A stretch of 64,000 nucleotides of DNA from a bacterium. GTDB taxonomy: Bacteria > Patescibacteriota > Microgenomatia > UBA1406 > GWC2-37-13. The notes under the pieces were generated by a model that was not told where the DNA came from, searched no databases, and saw nothing but the letters and a program-made list of their open reading frames with translations. The stretch covers positions 1-64,000 of the forward strand of contig JAKBEU010000003.1 in the NCBI GenBank assembly GCA_021833625.1, read 5' to 3'. Below, one piece after another: positions 1 to 9,083 of the stretch. The stretch's first letter is position 1. The number at the start of each line of letters is the position of its first letter. The translations under genes were made by a program, and so were the position numbers.

Positions 1-1361
1 TGAGTGCAAATCATCTTCCCTGCTATGGCTATAACCGTAATACGGCTCCAAACCTGTGCAAGTTTGGAGAGGATAATATCATGTTTACGAATATGTATGC
101 AAATGCCTCATGGACACTTCCGAGTCACGTATCTATTTTTACAGGACTTTACCCAAGTCAACATAAAGTAAATGCAATATACAAAGACGTGCTATCACCA
201 AATATTGCCTTTCTGCCGGATATACTTCGAAAAAATGGATATAACACTTATTTTTATATGGGATATCAAACATACTATGAGACTCCTCCCTACAACCCAC
301 TGCTCCCCATCGATAAGGTCTATAACCGTGGAATAGATGAAATTCACAATGCATACAACACATCTGACTGGAAAGAGGGACTGCAAAAGCTTAAAACAAA
401 TAACGATAGTGGAAAAAAAACCTTTCTTTTTTTACACACATATTGGACTCATAAACCATATCTTTTTACTCAAGACGAAAAAAGACAATTTATAAATAAT
501 ACATACGAAGATCCAAATGACCCTTCAATCAAGTGGAACGGATGCGCAGAAGCAGATCAGTTTATTCCTTTTCTTGAAAAGGAACTTAAACGAGATATTG
601 ATGCTCATTATTGGGAAGAAGACAAAGCCCTAAACCCAATATATAAACAAATATATAACTATCTTATTACCTCAACGGATGATAAAAAAGCGACATGTGA
701 CGTCATTAATGAAAACTGGTACTGGCAACTGGAGTGGTATTATTATACATTCCATAATCCGAAACTAGAACAGGCAAATAAACGCGACCACCTCGCATAC
801 ACTGTTAATTTGTATGATTCCAAGATATTTGAGCTCGACAGTCAAATGAAAAACATATTTTCTTTTATTGACGCTTCAAATCTCAAAAGAAACACCATAA
901 TTATCGTTACCTCAGATCACGGAGAAGAGTTTCTCGAGCATGGACAGTTTGCCCATGAAAACAATCTATATGACACAACGGTAAAAGTGCCCTTAATGAT
1001 ATATATTCCGGGACAAGGCAAACAAACAAATACTGGCCTGACAGAAAGCGTCGATCTCTTTCCTACACTGTTAAGGTTAATTGGAATAAAACAATCGTTT
1101 GTATTGTCTGGAAGGGATATTTTTGCATTTAATCCCGACCAAAAATATGCTGTTAGTGAACAAATACATGAAGGAGGTGTAATAAGAACTATTCGTGACT
1201 TAAATTGGAAACTTATCCTGAAGCAAGGAAATCCCGTCGAGCTTTATAATTATGCGAAAGATAAAAAAGAACAGACAAATCTTATTAAAGAAGGGGGAGG
1301 AGTGCGAGACTCACTCAAAAGTAAGCTAAGGGGCATTCTTTCCATAGAGCAAAGACAATAG
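1..1361 (+). CDS. Sulfatase / alkaline-phosphatase-superfamily enzyme (5' end outside window)
   Basis: The reading frame is open from the window edge (codons from position 3), so the first in-frame ATG at 81 is internal and the gene is truncated only by the window. The conserved N-terminal sulfatase signature is visible: NHLPCYGYNRNTAPNL, then SWTLPSHVSIFTGLYPS, where the T of TLPS sits at the nucleophile position. A metal-binding SDHGEEF motif near the end of the core is followed by HGQFAHENN. Members hydrolyse sulfate esters or transfer phosphate-type groups on polysaccharides and glycolipids. With Thr rather than Cys in the CxPSR-like site, a phospho-transfer or phosphodiesterase role is as likely as sulfate hydrolysis. 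It heads the surface-glycan locus, 60 bases before a GT-C transferase. Confidence 0.8.
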   Translation, partial: SANHLPCYGYNRNTAPNLCKFGEDNIMFTNMYANASWTLPSHVSIFTGLYPSQHKVNAIYKDVLSPNIAFLPDILRKNGYNTYFYMGYQTYYETPPYNPLLPIDKVYNRGIDEIHNAYNTSDWKEGLQKLKTNNDSGKKTFLFLHTYWTHKPYLFTQDEKRQFINNTYEDPNDPSIKWNGCAEADQFIPFLEKELKRDIDAHYWEEDKALNPIYKQIYNYLITSTDDKKATCDVINENWYWQLEWYYYTFHNPKLEQANKRDHLAYTVNLYDSKIFELDSQMKNIFSFIDASNLKRNTIIIVTSDHGEEFLEHGQFAHENNLYDTTVKVPLMIYIPGQGKQTNTGLTESVDLFPTLLRLIGIKQSFVLSGRDIFAFNPDQKYAVSEQIHEGGVIRTIRDLNWKLILKQGNPVELYNYAKDKKEQTNLIKEGGGVRDSLKSKLRGILSIEQRQ

Positions 1362-1421
1362 AGCCCATAGACAGATATGTTATATTTGGGCTGTATACTG
1401 TATACACAACATTGTTTGAAT

Positions 1422-3530
1422 ATGCAAAAAAAACACCGCATTTCTTTTCCATTGTGGCACATATACTTCACGGTAAAAGAGCAGCTGGTATTATTTTGCC
1501 TTGTTCTGTTGGGAATGATTGTTCGTATAATTGATGCCGTCAAGGTCCCTCTTTGGCGAGATGAAATATACATCCTTTTTACCTCACGAGACAACTCGTT
1601 ATGGAAGCTCATTACTCAACAGCACTGGGATACAGATCACCCTCCTCTGCATTCTATTTTTCTTCATTTCTGGCAGATGATTTCAATTCAACCCTTGTGG
1701 CTTCGTCTTCCCAGTCTTATAGCCTCATTTTTCATTCTCTACCTTCTTCCCATCCTTGCAATCAAAATAACTCAAAAATATAAAAGATTTCCGTTCATTT
1801 TTTTATTTTTATTCTCTCTTTCCCATACCCAAATTTCTTTTGATATTGTCGTTCGCCCCTATCCGTTTTTGTCACTTGCCATTGTTGTTTCACTCATTTT
1901 GCTATTGACTATGATGCAACAAAGGAAACCCAACAATAAAACATTGTGGTTATTTGCACTTTCAAACTTCTTTGCGATCCATATTGATTACAGTGCTATT
2001 TGGTTTTTTGCGGCATATCTCGTTTTTTTTCCTATATATTATTTTTTAAACAAAAAAAGAAAATCACAGGTTATTTATGTGTTCAAGGGGTTAGCCTTAT
2101 CAGCACTTTTAAGCCTTACTATGCTCCCTCTTCTTCTGGTAAACCTAGAAAAATCATTTGCTCTTGAATCACATCTTTCAAAAAAATTTGATATGAGTCA
2201 GCCACATATTACAGGGGGGGGAGAATTAATCTTATTATTTGACAGACAAGCTAATACCGTCACCTACTTAAACAAAAAACATGTTCCGCTCGGAACATAT
2301 CATATGTCTATAGACCCTTTCCCCCAGAGTAAATTGTGGATTGGGTTAAATTCAGCTCCATTTTCGATTTTAAACGTGAACAAAATCTCATTGTGTTCTT
2401 TCAATGAAGAGTGGAACGAAAAGTCTTGTAAAGAAACTTCACTTACCTTTCAGGAATTAAAGAAATATGCAAAAAAAAGTCTCTTGATTGGGACTGGTGA
2501 TTCATCAATCTACATAATTAATCTCAACTCAACAGAGTGGTCCGCTCCTATTTTGAAAAAACCATTTATTGTTAAAGATCGATATATATTGATTCGCAGT
2601 TCTTTTAACTCCTTTTTTCTTAATGATCCAAGCGGAGTTAATATTTATGGAAAAACAGCTCGCCCTGACCAGGAATGGTGGCAGAATATTCGCAGATTAA
2701 CTCTCTACCCCTATGATGGTGCATACAATAGCTACTTTATGGATGGAAAATCGGTACAAATGGAGTACCAAATGATGTATTCAGGATTCTTTGATAAAGC
2801 GCGACAAGATATCCTTTTTTTTGCAGGACTGCCTTCAGATGTATATCAAATGAGCTATATGTATATTGGGTTGGGTATCATAGGAATAAGTCTTTTTGTT
2901 TTACTGTTAAACCTTTTTTATTCCAAGTCTAATTCTGCTCTTCTTTTAATTTCGCTATGCATCACCCCTCCGCTTGCCGCCCTTGGAGTGGGTTTATTTT
3001 TGACACGTACAATGTCTGCCACCACGATAGCACTTCTTGTTGGTGCTTCACTTTTTTTGAGCATGATTTTTTCTACCAGACAACATCAAAAGCATTCTCT
3101 CCTTTTATTGTTAGGAGTATCTCTAATGACGTGGTATGGGGCATGGTTTTCTGACAGTTTTCCTTATTTGCATTACGTCGACCCCCCCTATGATATGAAG
3201 AGAATAGTGAAAACAATAGAAACTTCTTCTTCTGCTCACAAATATATTATTTTAGGAAACAATATCCATTATATTCCGTTATTTCAATATTCGTTTCTTT
3301 TCTCAAAAATTAATCCTGAAACTCCGATTGTTTTACTCGATTCGTTTAACTCACAGAAGAAATTGAATGAGCTATTGCCTGAAAAAAAGAAAAATGAGGA
3401 TATATTCTTTGTTAAATTTGGAGATTCAACGGAAAAAGAAGGGGCAGAATTCTTAAAAATAAACGTACAGTTACAGTGCAATCTTAAAGAGATTACAATT
3501 CCCTATGTATATTTTGCAAAATGTGAGTAA
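1422..3530 (+). CDS. Multi-spanning GT-C (GT39-like) glycosyltransferase
   Basis: A protein of about 700 residues with many hydrophobic segments at both ends and a soluble central domain. Near the N-terminus it carries the GT-C luminal loop pattern VPLWRDEIYI followed by HWDTDHPPLH and FLHFW, typical of ArnT/PMT-like transferases that use polyprenyl-phosphate sugars. The open frame reaches 1377, but ATG 1422 (MQKKHRISF) is the more natural start because the preceding residues lack a start context. The large insert in the middle, with an aspartate-rich hydrophilic stretch, is not recognised. It is likely to add a sugar to a lipid-linked or surface glycan on the outer face of the membrane. The acceptor cannot be told. 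Confidence 0.7.
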   Translation: MQKKHRISFPLWHIYFTVKEQLVLFCLVLLGMIVRIIDAVKVPLWRDEIYILFTSRDNSLWKLITQQHWDTDHPPLHSIFLHFWQMISIQPLWLRLPSLIASFFILYLLPILAIKITQKYKRFPFIFLFLFSLSHTQISFDIVVRPYPFLSLAIVVSLILLLTMMQQRKPNNKTLWLFALSNFFAIHIDYSAIWFFAAYLVFFPIYYFLNKKRKSQVIYVFKGLALSALLSLTMLPLLLVNLEKSFALESHLSKKFDMSQPHITGGGELILLFDRQANTVTYLNKKHVPLGTYHMSIDPFPQSKLWIGLNSAPFSILNVNKISLCSFNEEWNEKSCKETSLTFQELKKYAKKSLLIGTGDSSIYIINLNSTEWSAPILKKPFIVKDRYILIRSSFNSFFLNDPSGVNIYGKTARPDQEWWQNIRRLTLYPYDGAYNSYFMDGKSVQMEYQMMYSGFFDKARQDILFFAGLPSDVYQMSYMYIGLGIIGISLFVLLLNLFYSKSNSALLLISLCITPPLAALGVGLFLTRTMSATTIALLVGASLFLSMIFSTRQHQKHSLLLLLGVSLMTWYGAWFSDSFPYLHYVDPPYDMKRIVKTIETSSSAHKYIILGNNIHYIPLFQYSFLFSKINPETPIVLLDSFNSQKKLNELLPEKKKNEDIFFVKFGDSTEKEGAEFLKINVQLQCNLKEITIPYVYFAKCE

Positions 3531-3539
3531 TATAAAGAT

Positions 3540-3692
3540 ATGCTATCAACAATCAAACAACTTTTAAAACTTCTTACAAAATCTAATAAGATCTGGATTA
3601 TTCCTCTCGTTTTGCTTTTAGTCATTGTCATTCTTCTAGTTATAGCGGTTCAAACTTCTCCCGTCCCTATATTCTTATATCCCATTCTCTAA
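3540..3692 (+). CDS. DUF5989-like small membrane protein
   Basis: A 50-residue open frame starting with ATG at 3540, ten bases after the preceding stop. It has a short basic/amphipathic N-terminus (MLSTIKQLLKLL), the segment KSNKIWIIPLVL, one long hydrophobic helix, and ends QTSPVPIFLYPIL. This layout (basic helix, W-(I/L)-IPL-V helix, then a short tail with a small-residue/FxY pattern) matches my recollection of DUF5989 proteins, which sit beside carbamoyltransferases and SxtJ. Neighbours fit exactly. Function unknown. It may organise the membrane part of a carbamoylation module. Confidence 0.7.
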   Translation: MLSTIKQLLKLLTKSNKIWIIPLVLLLVIVILLVIAVQTSPVPIFLYPIL

Positions 3693-3706
3693 CATCTTAT
3701 ATACGG

Positions 3707-3712
3707 TATAAT
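3707..3712 (+). promoter_or_regulatory. -10 element for the SxtJ-like/carbamoyltransferase genes
   Basis: TATAAT lies 8 bases before ATG 3721, with AACCC just before the start and no Shine-Dalgarno. Transcription would begin at or next to the start codon, so the message is probably leaderless. No clear -35 is seen. Confidence 0.5.
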
Positions 3713-3720
3713 ATAAACCC

Positions 3721-3915
3721 ATGAAGAAGCTTCTTTTTTTTATTAAAAAGATAAATCTTCTCTTCTCTTTGTTTATTTTGTCTCTTTTTTATATTTTTAT
3801 CCTTCCAATAAGTAAAATTATTTTCTTGATAAGCGAAGTCTTTGAAACCAAACATGTGAACACATATTGGCAAGAGCAAGAAAAACGAAAATTAGATTTA
3901 GAATCGTCATATTAG
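3721..3915 (+). CDS. Short SxtJ-like membrane protein
   Basis: A 64-residue protein with one or two N-terminal hydrophobic helices and a charged tail containing NTYWQEQEKRK. It resembles the C-terminal part of SxtJ-family proteins (a helix ending in a P-I-x-x-I/L motif, then a short loop and a conserved YW before a basic end), but the N-terminal half of that family is missing. It lies between the DUF5989-like gene and the carbamoyltransferase, the usual position of SxtJ. It is either a minimal family member or a naturally shortened one. There is no sign of a frameshift upstream in the 28-base gap. Confidence 0.55.
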   Translation: MKKLLFFIKKINLLFSLFILSLFYIFILPISKIIFLISEVFETKHVNTYWQEQEKRKLDLESSY

Positions 3916-3941
3916 ATTATTTTTAATTTCAAATTAATATT

Positions 3942-5636
3942 GTGTATATTCTCGGTATTTCAGCGTACTATCACGACAGCGCCGCAGTGCTCGTGCAAGA
4001 TGGAAAAGTAATTTGCGCTATTGAAGAGGAGCGGTTTACACGGATAAAGCACGATAATAGCTTCCCAATTAGAGCAATCCAATGGTGTCTTAAAAACGAA
4101 AAGATCACTATAAAAGATATAAATGTCGTTTCTTACTATGAAAAACCTCTCCTTAAGTTTGAAAGAACACTTGATATGTTTATCCAAACGTGGCCAAAAA
4201 GTCTTTTTTCTTTTGTGCAAAATATGCCAGAACTAGTAGGAGAAAAACTCAGTGTCGAGGACACGATACGAAAAAAATTAAAGTACAAGGGAAGAATTGT
4301 ATTCATTCCTCATCACCTTTCTCACGCCGCAGCCGCATATTTTTCCTCTTCTTTTTCTTCGACAGCAATATTGACTATTGACGGAGTAGGCGAATACCAA
4401 ACAACAGCCCTTTGGAAAGCTCAGAATGGGAAAATCCACCTCTTAAAAGAAATTCAGTTTCCTCATTCGCTTGGTTTATTCTATTCAACATGCGCTGCCT
4501 ATCTTGGATTTAAAGTAAACGAAGATGAGTATAAACTTATGGGACTCGCGGCTTATGGAAAACCAATATACATAAACAGGCTGAAAAAAATAATCGATGT
4601 TAAGAGGGACGGAAGTTTTAACCTAATGATGGATTATTTCTCATTTCGCGAAGCTCCACAGATGTGGTCAAAAAAATTTGAATTGCTTCTTGGTCAGCCA
4701 AGGCAGTCTAAGGAGAGGATAACAAAGAAACATGCAGACATAGCCAAAAGTGTGCAAAGCCTTACAGAATCGGTCTATATGGGCATATTAAACTATCTTT
4801 TCAACATAACAGGTGAACGCAATGTCTGCATTAGTGGAGGCGTTGCATTAAACGCTCTTGCAAATGGACTTGTCCACACCCGAACCCCATTTAAACATAC
4901 TCATGTGTTCGGTCCTGCAGGAGACAGTGGAGCTGCCCTTGGAGCTGCCCTTTACACCTATCGCGCATCACATGAAGAGAATGGTGATTATCATCCTCTT
5001 CCCATCACTTCCCTTTCATTCGGTTCCCATTACTCAGATACTGAAATCGAGCTAATCCTCAAAAAAAACAATATACAATATAAAAAGCTCTCTCAAAAGG
5101 AGCTTGTGAGCGCAGCAGCAAAAGCCCTAAATGACGGAAAGATAATCGGTTGGTTTCAGGGGGGGTGTGAACTGGGACCTCGCGCTCTTGGAAATAGATC
5201 GATACTCTGTAAGCCCTCACCAAGAAACATGAAGGCGAAGGTAAACGTGATAAAAATTCGTGAGCAATTTAGACCGTTTGCAGGCTCTATACTACAAGAG
5301 CATGTTCATGAATATTTTGAAGTTCCTGAAAAAAACCACTATTCCCCTTTTATGAATTACTGTTTTATTGTTAAGAAAAATAAACGGAAAGAGCTTGCTG
5401 CGATAGTCCACGAAGACAATACGTGCCGTATTCAAACGGTATCAAAAGATGATGGGCTATATTACAGACTTTTAAAAAAATTTAATACCCTTTCCGGAAT
5501 ACCGTGTGTCTTAGACACAAGTTTTAACCTTAAAGGAGAACCCATTGTTGAAAGTCCGGAACAAGCTATTGAAGACTTTAAAAAGACACAAATTGACATG
5601 CTTTTTATTGAAACGCTAATGATTTGCAAGAAATAA
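3942..5636 (+). CDS. NodU/CmcH-type carbamoyltransferase
   Basis: 564 residues, the usual size for the family. The N-terminal Kae1-like domain starts at once with ILGISAYYHDSAAVLV and AIEEERFTRIKHD. The histidine motif LSHAAAAYF and the glycine-rich GGVALNALANG follow. The C-terminal domain has FQGGCELGPRALGNRSIL and REQFRPFAGSI. These enzymes use carbamoyl phosphate and ATP to form carbamoyl-adenylate and transfer the carbamoyl group to a hydroxyl, here most likely of a sugar. The start is GTG 3942, because the conserved domain begins at its second codon. It is coupled with the two small membrane proteins upstream, suggesting carbamoylation of a membrane-linked glycan. Confidence 0.9.
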   Translation: MYILGISAYYHDSAAVLVQDGKVICAIEEERFTRIKHDNSFPIRAIQWCLKNEKITIKDINVVSYYEKPLLKFERTLDMFIQTWPKSLFSFVQNMPELVGEKLSVEDTIRKKLKYKGRIVFIPHHLSHAAAAYFSSSFSSTAILTIDGVGEYQTTALWKAQNGKIHLLKEIQFPHSLGLFYSTCAAYLGFKVNEDEYKLMGLAAYGKPIYINRLKKIIDVKRDGSFNLMMDYFSFREAPQMWSKKFELLLGQPRQSKERITKKHADIAKSVQSLTESVYMGILNYLFNITGERNVCISGGVALNALANGLVHTRTPFKHTHVFGPAGDSGAALGAALYTYRASHEENGDYHPLPITSLSFGSHYSDTEIELILKKNNIQYKKLSQKELVSAAAKALNDGKIIGWFQGGCELGPRALGNRSILCKPSPRNMKAKVNVIKIREQFRPFAGSILQEHVHEYFEVPEKNHYSPFMNYCFIVKKNKRKELAAIVHEDNTCRIQTVSKDDGLYYRLLKKFNTLSGIPCVLDTSFNLKGEPIVESPEQAIEDFKKTQIDMLFIETLMICKK

Positions 5637-5690
5637 GTATGTAAACTTTACGCTTAACTGCTATTCACAGTTCTCCGTCTTGAAAATCTC

Positions 5691-6635
5691 TCACTTCAAC
5701 TTAATCAATTTCTCTTTAATAAAGAAATTAAGTATATTTTGGACGATTAGTGCATATCCCTTTTCGTTTGGGTGCCAATGATCCGTTTCAAAGATGTAAT
5801 CGCTGTAATTAGGTAATTTTCTAAAAACGGGTTCATTGTCTATAAGAAGCGTACCCGTTTGCTTCGCGGCATCTCTTATTTTTTCATTAACCCATCCTGT
5901 ATGATACGTCATGAGTATGGGAAGAGCGCCATTTACCTTAACCACATCAATCATTTTTTTTAAGTTTTGTTCTGTGTTTCTTGCAATAAAATCTCTATGC
6001 ACGTCTCCAAATTCAAGTCTTGCTTGTGTAACTTTCCCATGCCTATAAATTGTTTCTACTAAATCTAGATATCTATCTTGAGGAAAAACAAAGGAAGTGT
6101 AAATTAATTTGGCAACTCGTAGAATTCTTATCTCATCAATTATTGGTGCTAAATGCAAGTAAATACGATATAACAGCGGATTTTTTTTGAAGTTCTTCTC
6201 TAGTATTTGAAGATCAACGTTATACGCGTAAAAATAGGCATCGTTAAACCCCGCCATAATAATAACAATGTCGGGCTGGTGCTCAATCATTGCATTTGGA
6301 AGATTGGCCAAAGTACTAGAAGTATTTCCTCCCGATAAGTCAAATTCGTCTACCTTTATGCATGATTGACACTTATAATATGCATTCATCTTTTCTTGAA
6401 GCTGAATTGGATAACTTCTGTTTTCTATCCACAACCCTCCCGTAGTACTTTCCCCAACCGCCAATATTTTTATACTATGAGGTGTCCCTTTTTCAGCATC
6501 TTGATATAATCTAGCTTTTTTGAGGGTATAGACTGTCCCAATAAGTCTAAGTACGCACTCAAGAAGAATAAATGTTATAACCAACACAAATATTATTTTC
6601 CCAATTCCTCTAATTATTTTCATAATATAGCCCAT
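5691..6635 (-). CDS. Membrane-anchored SGNH/GDSL hydrolase
   Basis: 314 residues with one N-terminal hydrophobic helix. SGNH blocks are clear: ILAVGESTTGGLW (nucleophile Ser), the block III motif MAGFNDAY (Asn), and TDHWHPNEKGY near the C-terminus (Asp/His). Such enzymes remove or move O-acyl groups on glycans. It lies convergent with the carbamoyltransferase and 9 bases downstream of a second SGNH protein, so the two probably share a transcript. An extracytoplasmic esterase or O-acyltransferase partner for the surface polysaccharide is the best guess. Confidence 0.8.
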   Translation of the reverse strand: MGYIMKIIRGIGKIIFVLVITFILLECVLRLIGTVYTLKKARLYQDAEKGTPHSIKILAVGESTTGGLWIENRSYPIQLQEKMNAYYKCQSCIKVDEFDLSGGNTSSTLANLPNAMIEHQPDIVIIMAGFNDAYFYAYNVDLQILEKNFKKNPLLYRIYLHLAPIIDEIRILRVAKLIYTSFVFPQDRYLDLVETIYRHGKVTQARLEFGDVHRDFIARNTEQNLKKMIDVVKVNGALPILMTYHTGWVNEKIRDAAKQTGTLLIDNEPVFRKLPNYSDYIFETDHWHPNEKGYALIVQNILNFFIKEKLIKLK

Positions 6636-6644
6636 AAAAATTAA

Positions 6645-7811
6645 TTACATCTCCTTTGCTACAGCTTCCATAATATAGGGTGTCATAAGCGCATAACCTT
6701 TTGAGCTATAGTGACAACAGTCATCATTGTACAGAGTTTCAGAATAATTCTTGAAGATTTCTGTCAAATCATATACCGATACTCCCTCCTTTTTCAATCC
6801 ATCAGTTTTTTTTATCATTTGAGGGTAAATTAAGCCTGTTGCATATGCATATGCATTGTCCTTTTTCACATACTTTTCCTTCTCTTCCTCCGAAAATTTT
6901 TTTGTATTAGGAAGGTATTGATTTGGTTGAAGAAATTCTAGATATTTAATTTTATTTGCCTTAGCAAGTTTGTCCATCTGGAGGGAAGAATTGAACCAGA
7001 CGTTAACGATGTCGGTCATTATTTCATTTTTTGAAAGATTCATATACGGTTCAGGCCCAGTTACGCCATATCCTTTTTCTAAACCCTTCAAGTATTCCAT
7101 AAGATTTAACTGAATTTTATTACTGATTTGACCAGTAACAGAACCTGCAGCTGCTCCCAAATTCATGGGTAAAGAATTAAAAAATAGCGCTACCTTTTTT
7201 ATAAATTCCAACTTTATTGTTGCCAAATATGTTGCCCTGTTTCCTTCAGTATTAATTAAGGGAGCTTCCCAAAACCAAGGGTAATATGTTGAAATTCCAT
7301 TCTGATAATTTGCGGCATAAGGTATAGCTGCTTCGTTAAAACCATCAATATTTATTACCAGGTCTACCTTATATCCTAACGCCAGTAAATAATTTAACAC
7401 AAACAATTGCTGTGGTTGTTTGTAAGCACCAAGACCAAATGAATAAACGACTACCTTTTTCTCATTCTTGAGTAATTGCTGAATTTGGGTACCCAATTCT
7501 TCTTTTTGGGCCTCAAAATATTGTTCTGAAACCGATCCTCCCGTAATTATTACAACATATTCATTTGGGGAAGCATTTTTTTTAATCAATTCTCCATTAA
7601 ACCCTAATGGATTCAACCATGGTTCTGTCTTTAAATTATCAACATAACCTAAATAAGGATGTAAAACCTCATTCGTACTGACAACTGTCTTTTTACTGTT
7701 GGTGTTTCTTAATAAGAAAAAGAGGATTGTCACTAATACAAGTAATTCAACGACAATTATGACAACAAAAACAACCCTCCTTGTTAGTAAGCGTGACTTA
7801 AATAATCTCAT
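6645..7811 (-). CDS. Second membrane-anchored SGNH-like protein
   Basis: 388 residues with an N-terminal membrane helix. It is more divergent than its neighbour but keeps the SGNH spacing: VVIITGGSVSEQYF (Ser in the block I position), DLVINIDGFNEA (Asn), and DDCCHYSSKGYALM (His preceded by DD). It fits SGNH hydrolase-type esterases that act on surface glycans. It lies between the GT-C gene upstream (13-base gap) and the other SGNH gene downstream (9-base gap), so it belongs to one four-gene minus-strand operon. Substrate unknown. Confidence 0.7.
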   Translation of the reverse strand: MRLFKSRLLTRRVVFVVIIVVELLVLVTILFFLLRNTNSKKTVVSTNEVLHPYLGYVDNLKTEPWLNPLGFNGELIKKNASPNEYVVIITGGSVSEQYFEAQKEELGTQIQQLLKNEKKVVVYSFGLGAYKQPQQLFVLNYLLALGYKVDLVINIDGFNEAAIPYAANYQNGISTYYPWFWEAPLINTEGNRATYLATIKLEFIKKVALFFNSLPMNLGAAAGSVTGQISNKIQLNLMEYLKGLEKGYGVTGPEPYMNLSKNEIMTDIVNVWFNSSLQMDKLAKANKIKYLEFLQPNQYLPNTKKFSEEEKEKYVKKDNAYAYATGLIYPQMIKKTDGLKKEGVSVYDLTEIFKNYSETLYNDDCCHYSSKGYALMTPYIMEAVAKEM

Positions 7812-7823
7812 ACTACCGAATAT

Positions 7824-9065
7824 TCATCTTAAAACCTGCCAATCATTATAATCCCAAATTCGTGTTGGATCATCATCAATTGATTTATGGCTACCACTTA
7901 CATCGTTCCACAACATTGCATTAGTAGATGCTGAACATTTCCCGTGAATAATCACACTGAGCACAGTAAAAGCAAAAAAAAATATAACAAAAAGTGGGTA
8001 ATGTCTCGCCTTATTGCTAAGCAGCAATATTATAAAATATATAAAGAATGGCATCATGTCAGTCCAAAGTCTTGGGCCAATTGACCAACCTCCCCACCAC
8101 TGTGGATAGGATGAAATAAGAATAAAATGACAAATAAGAACAAATATACATATCATGCTGAATTTGTCTTTATTTTTTATAGTTTTATATATCCCAAAAA
8201 AAGAAAAAATCAATATGGGCGAAAAAACAAAAAGGCCTCGATTGGGACTTATCATGTTGCCTGCTAAAGTTTGGAAAGAAAGACTTGTCCCTACATTGTT
8301 AAACGATGGCTCATAATATAAAGGTAAAAGTGTGCCATACGCCAAAATACTAGTAAAAATCAAAAAAAGGACTGGAACAAGAAATGAAAACATATATAAG
8401 AATTTATCGCGTCTATCTACGCTTGTTATAATATAAATAGATAATAATACAGCTGGGACTATATTCGTAGGACGAGTATTTATTGAAAAACCCAATAGCA
8501 TTCCTAAATACATGTATCTATCGTTAATATTCTTCTTTGTCGTTAATAAATGAAGTGACCAAGACAAAATAAGGACGCTCAAGTCGTGCTGCCAAAGCGC
8601 TTTGCTAGCTGTTGACCACATGGATGTCCCAAATGAAAAGATGAGAACCACTAATAAAGATTGCCATCTTCTGAGTCTTTCTCTTGAAATCAAGTAAATA
8701 GGTAAAGCTGAAAGCGCTGAAATAAAGGATGCTAATAATACCTCAATTCTGTCAACATTGTTCAATACAAGGTTGCTTTCTTTCAATATAACTCCAAATT
8801 TGTCTAATAAGAATATAACTGGAGTTATAAAAAAAACTGTTCCATTAGGATAAATGCTATATATGTGATGATTAACCGTTCGTATGGTATATTCCCATTC
8901 TTTTTCATGTTTTATAAGCGATTTATATTCATCTAAGTCAAGATTTCCTTGATGAATCAAGCTTAGAGAAGTATGGATTGTATATCTTGAATCGTTGATG
9001 ATAGGAACAGGATTTGATATTAAATATATGAGAAATATAATGTAAACAAGAAAAAATTTCTTCAT
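7824..9065 (-). CDS. Multi-spanning membrane glycosyltransferase (GT-C type)
   Basis: 413 residues with about ten hydrophobic segments. An N-terminal extracytoplasmic loop contains NHHIYSIYPNGT, and later loops contain KALWQHDLS and SINTRPTN, patterns seen in uncharacterised GT39/GT-C-like proteins of glycan loci. The classic DE/DD loop motif is not obvious, so the assignment rests on topology and neighbours. It is followed after 12 bases by the SGNH-like gene and preceded by a GT2 gene. Confidence 0.55.
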   Translation of the reverse strand: MKKFFLVYIIFLIYLISNPVPIINDSRYTIHTSLSLIHQGNLDLDEYKSLIKHEKEWEYTIRTVNHHIYSIYPNGTVFFITPVIFLLDKFGVILKESNLVLNNVDRIEVLLASFISALSALPIYLISRERLRRWQSLLVVLIFSFGTSMWSTASKALWQHDLSVLILSWSLHLLTTKKNINDRYMYLGMLLGFSINTRPTNIVPAVLLSIYIITSVDRRDKFLYMFSFLVPVLFLIFTSILAYGTLLPLYYEPSFNNVGTSLSFQTLAGNMISPNRGLFVFSPILIFSFFGIYKTIKNKDKFSMICIFVLICHFILISSYPQWWGGWSIGPRLWTDMMPFFIYFIILLLSNKARHYPLFVIFFFAFTVLSVIIHGKCSASTNAMLWNDVSGSHKSIDDDPTRIWDYNDWQVLR

Positions 9066-9083
9066 ATATCCTCTTGTGTTTCT

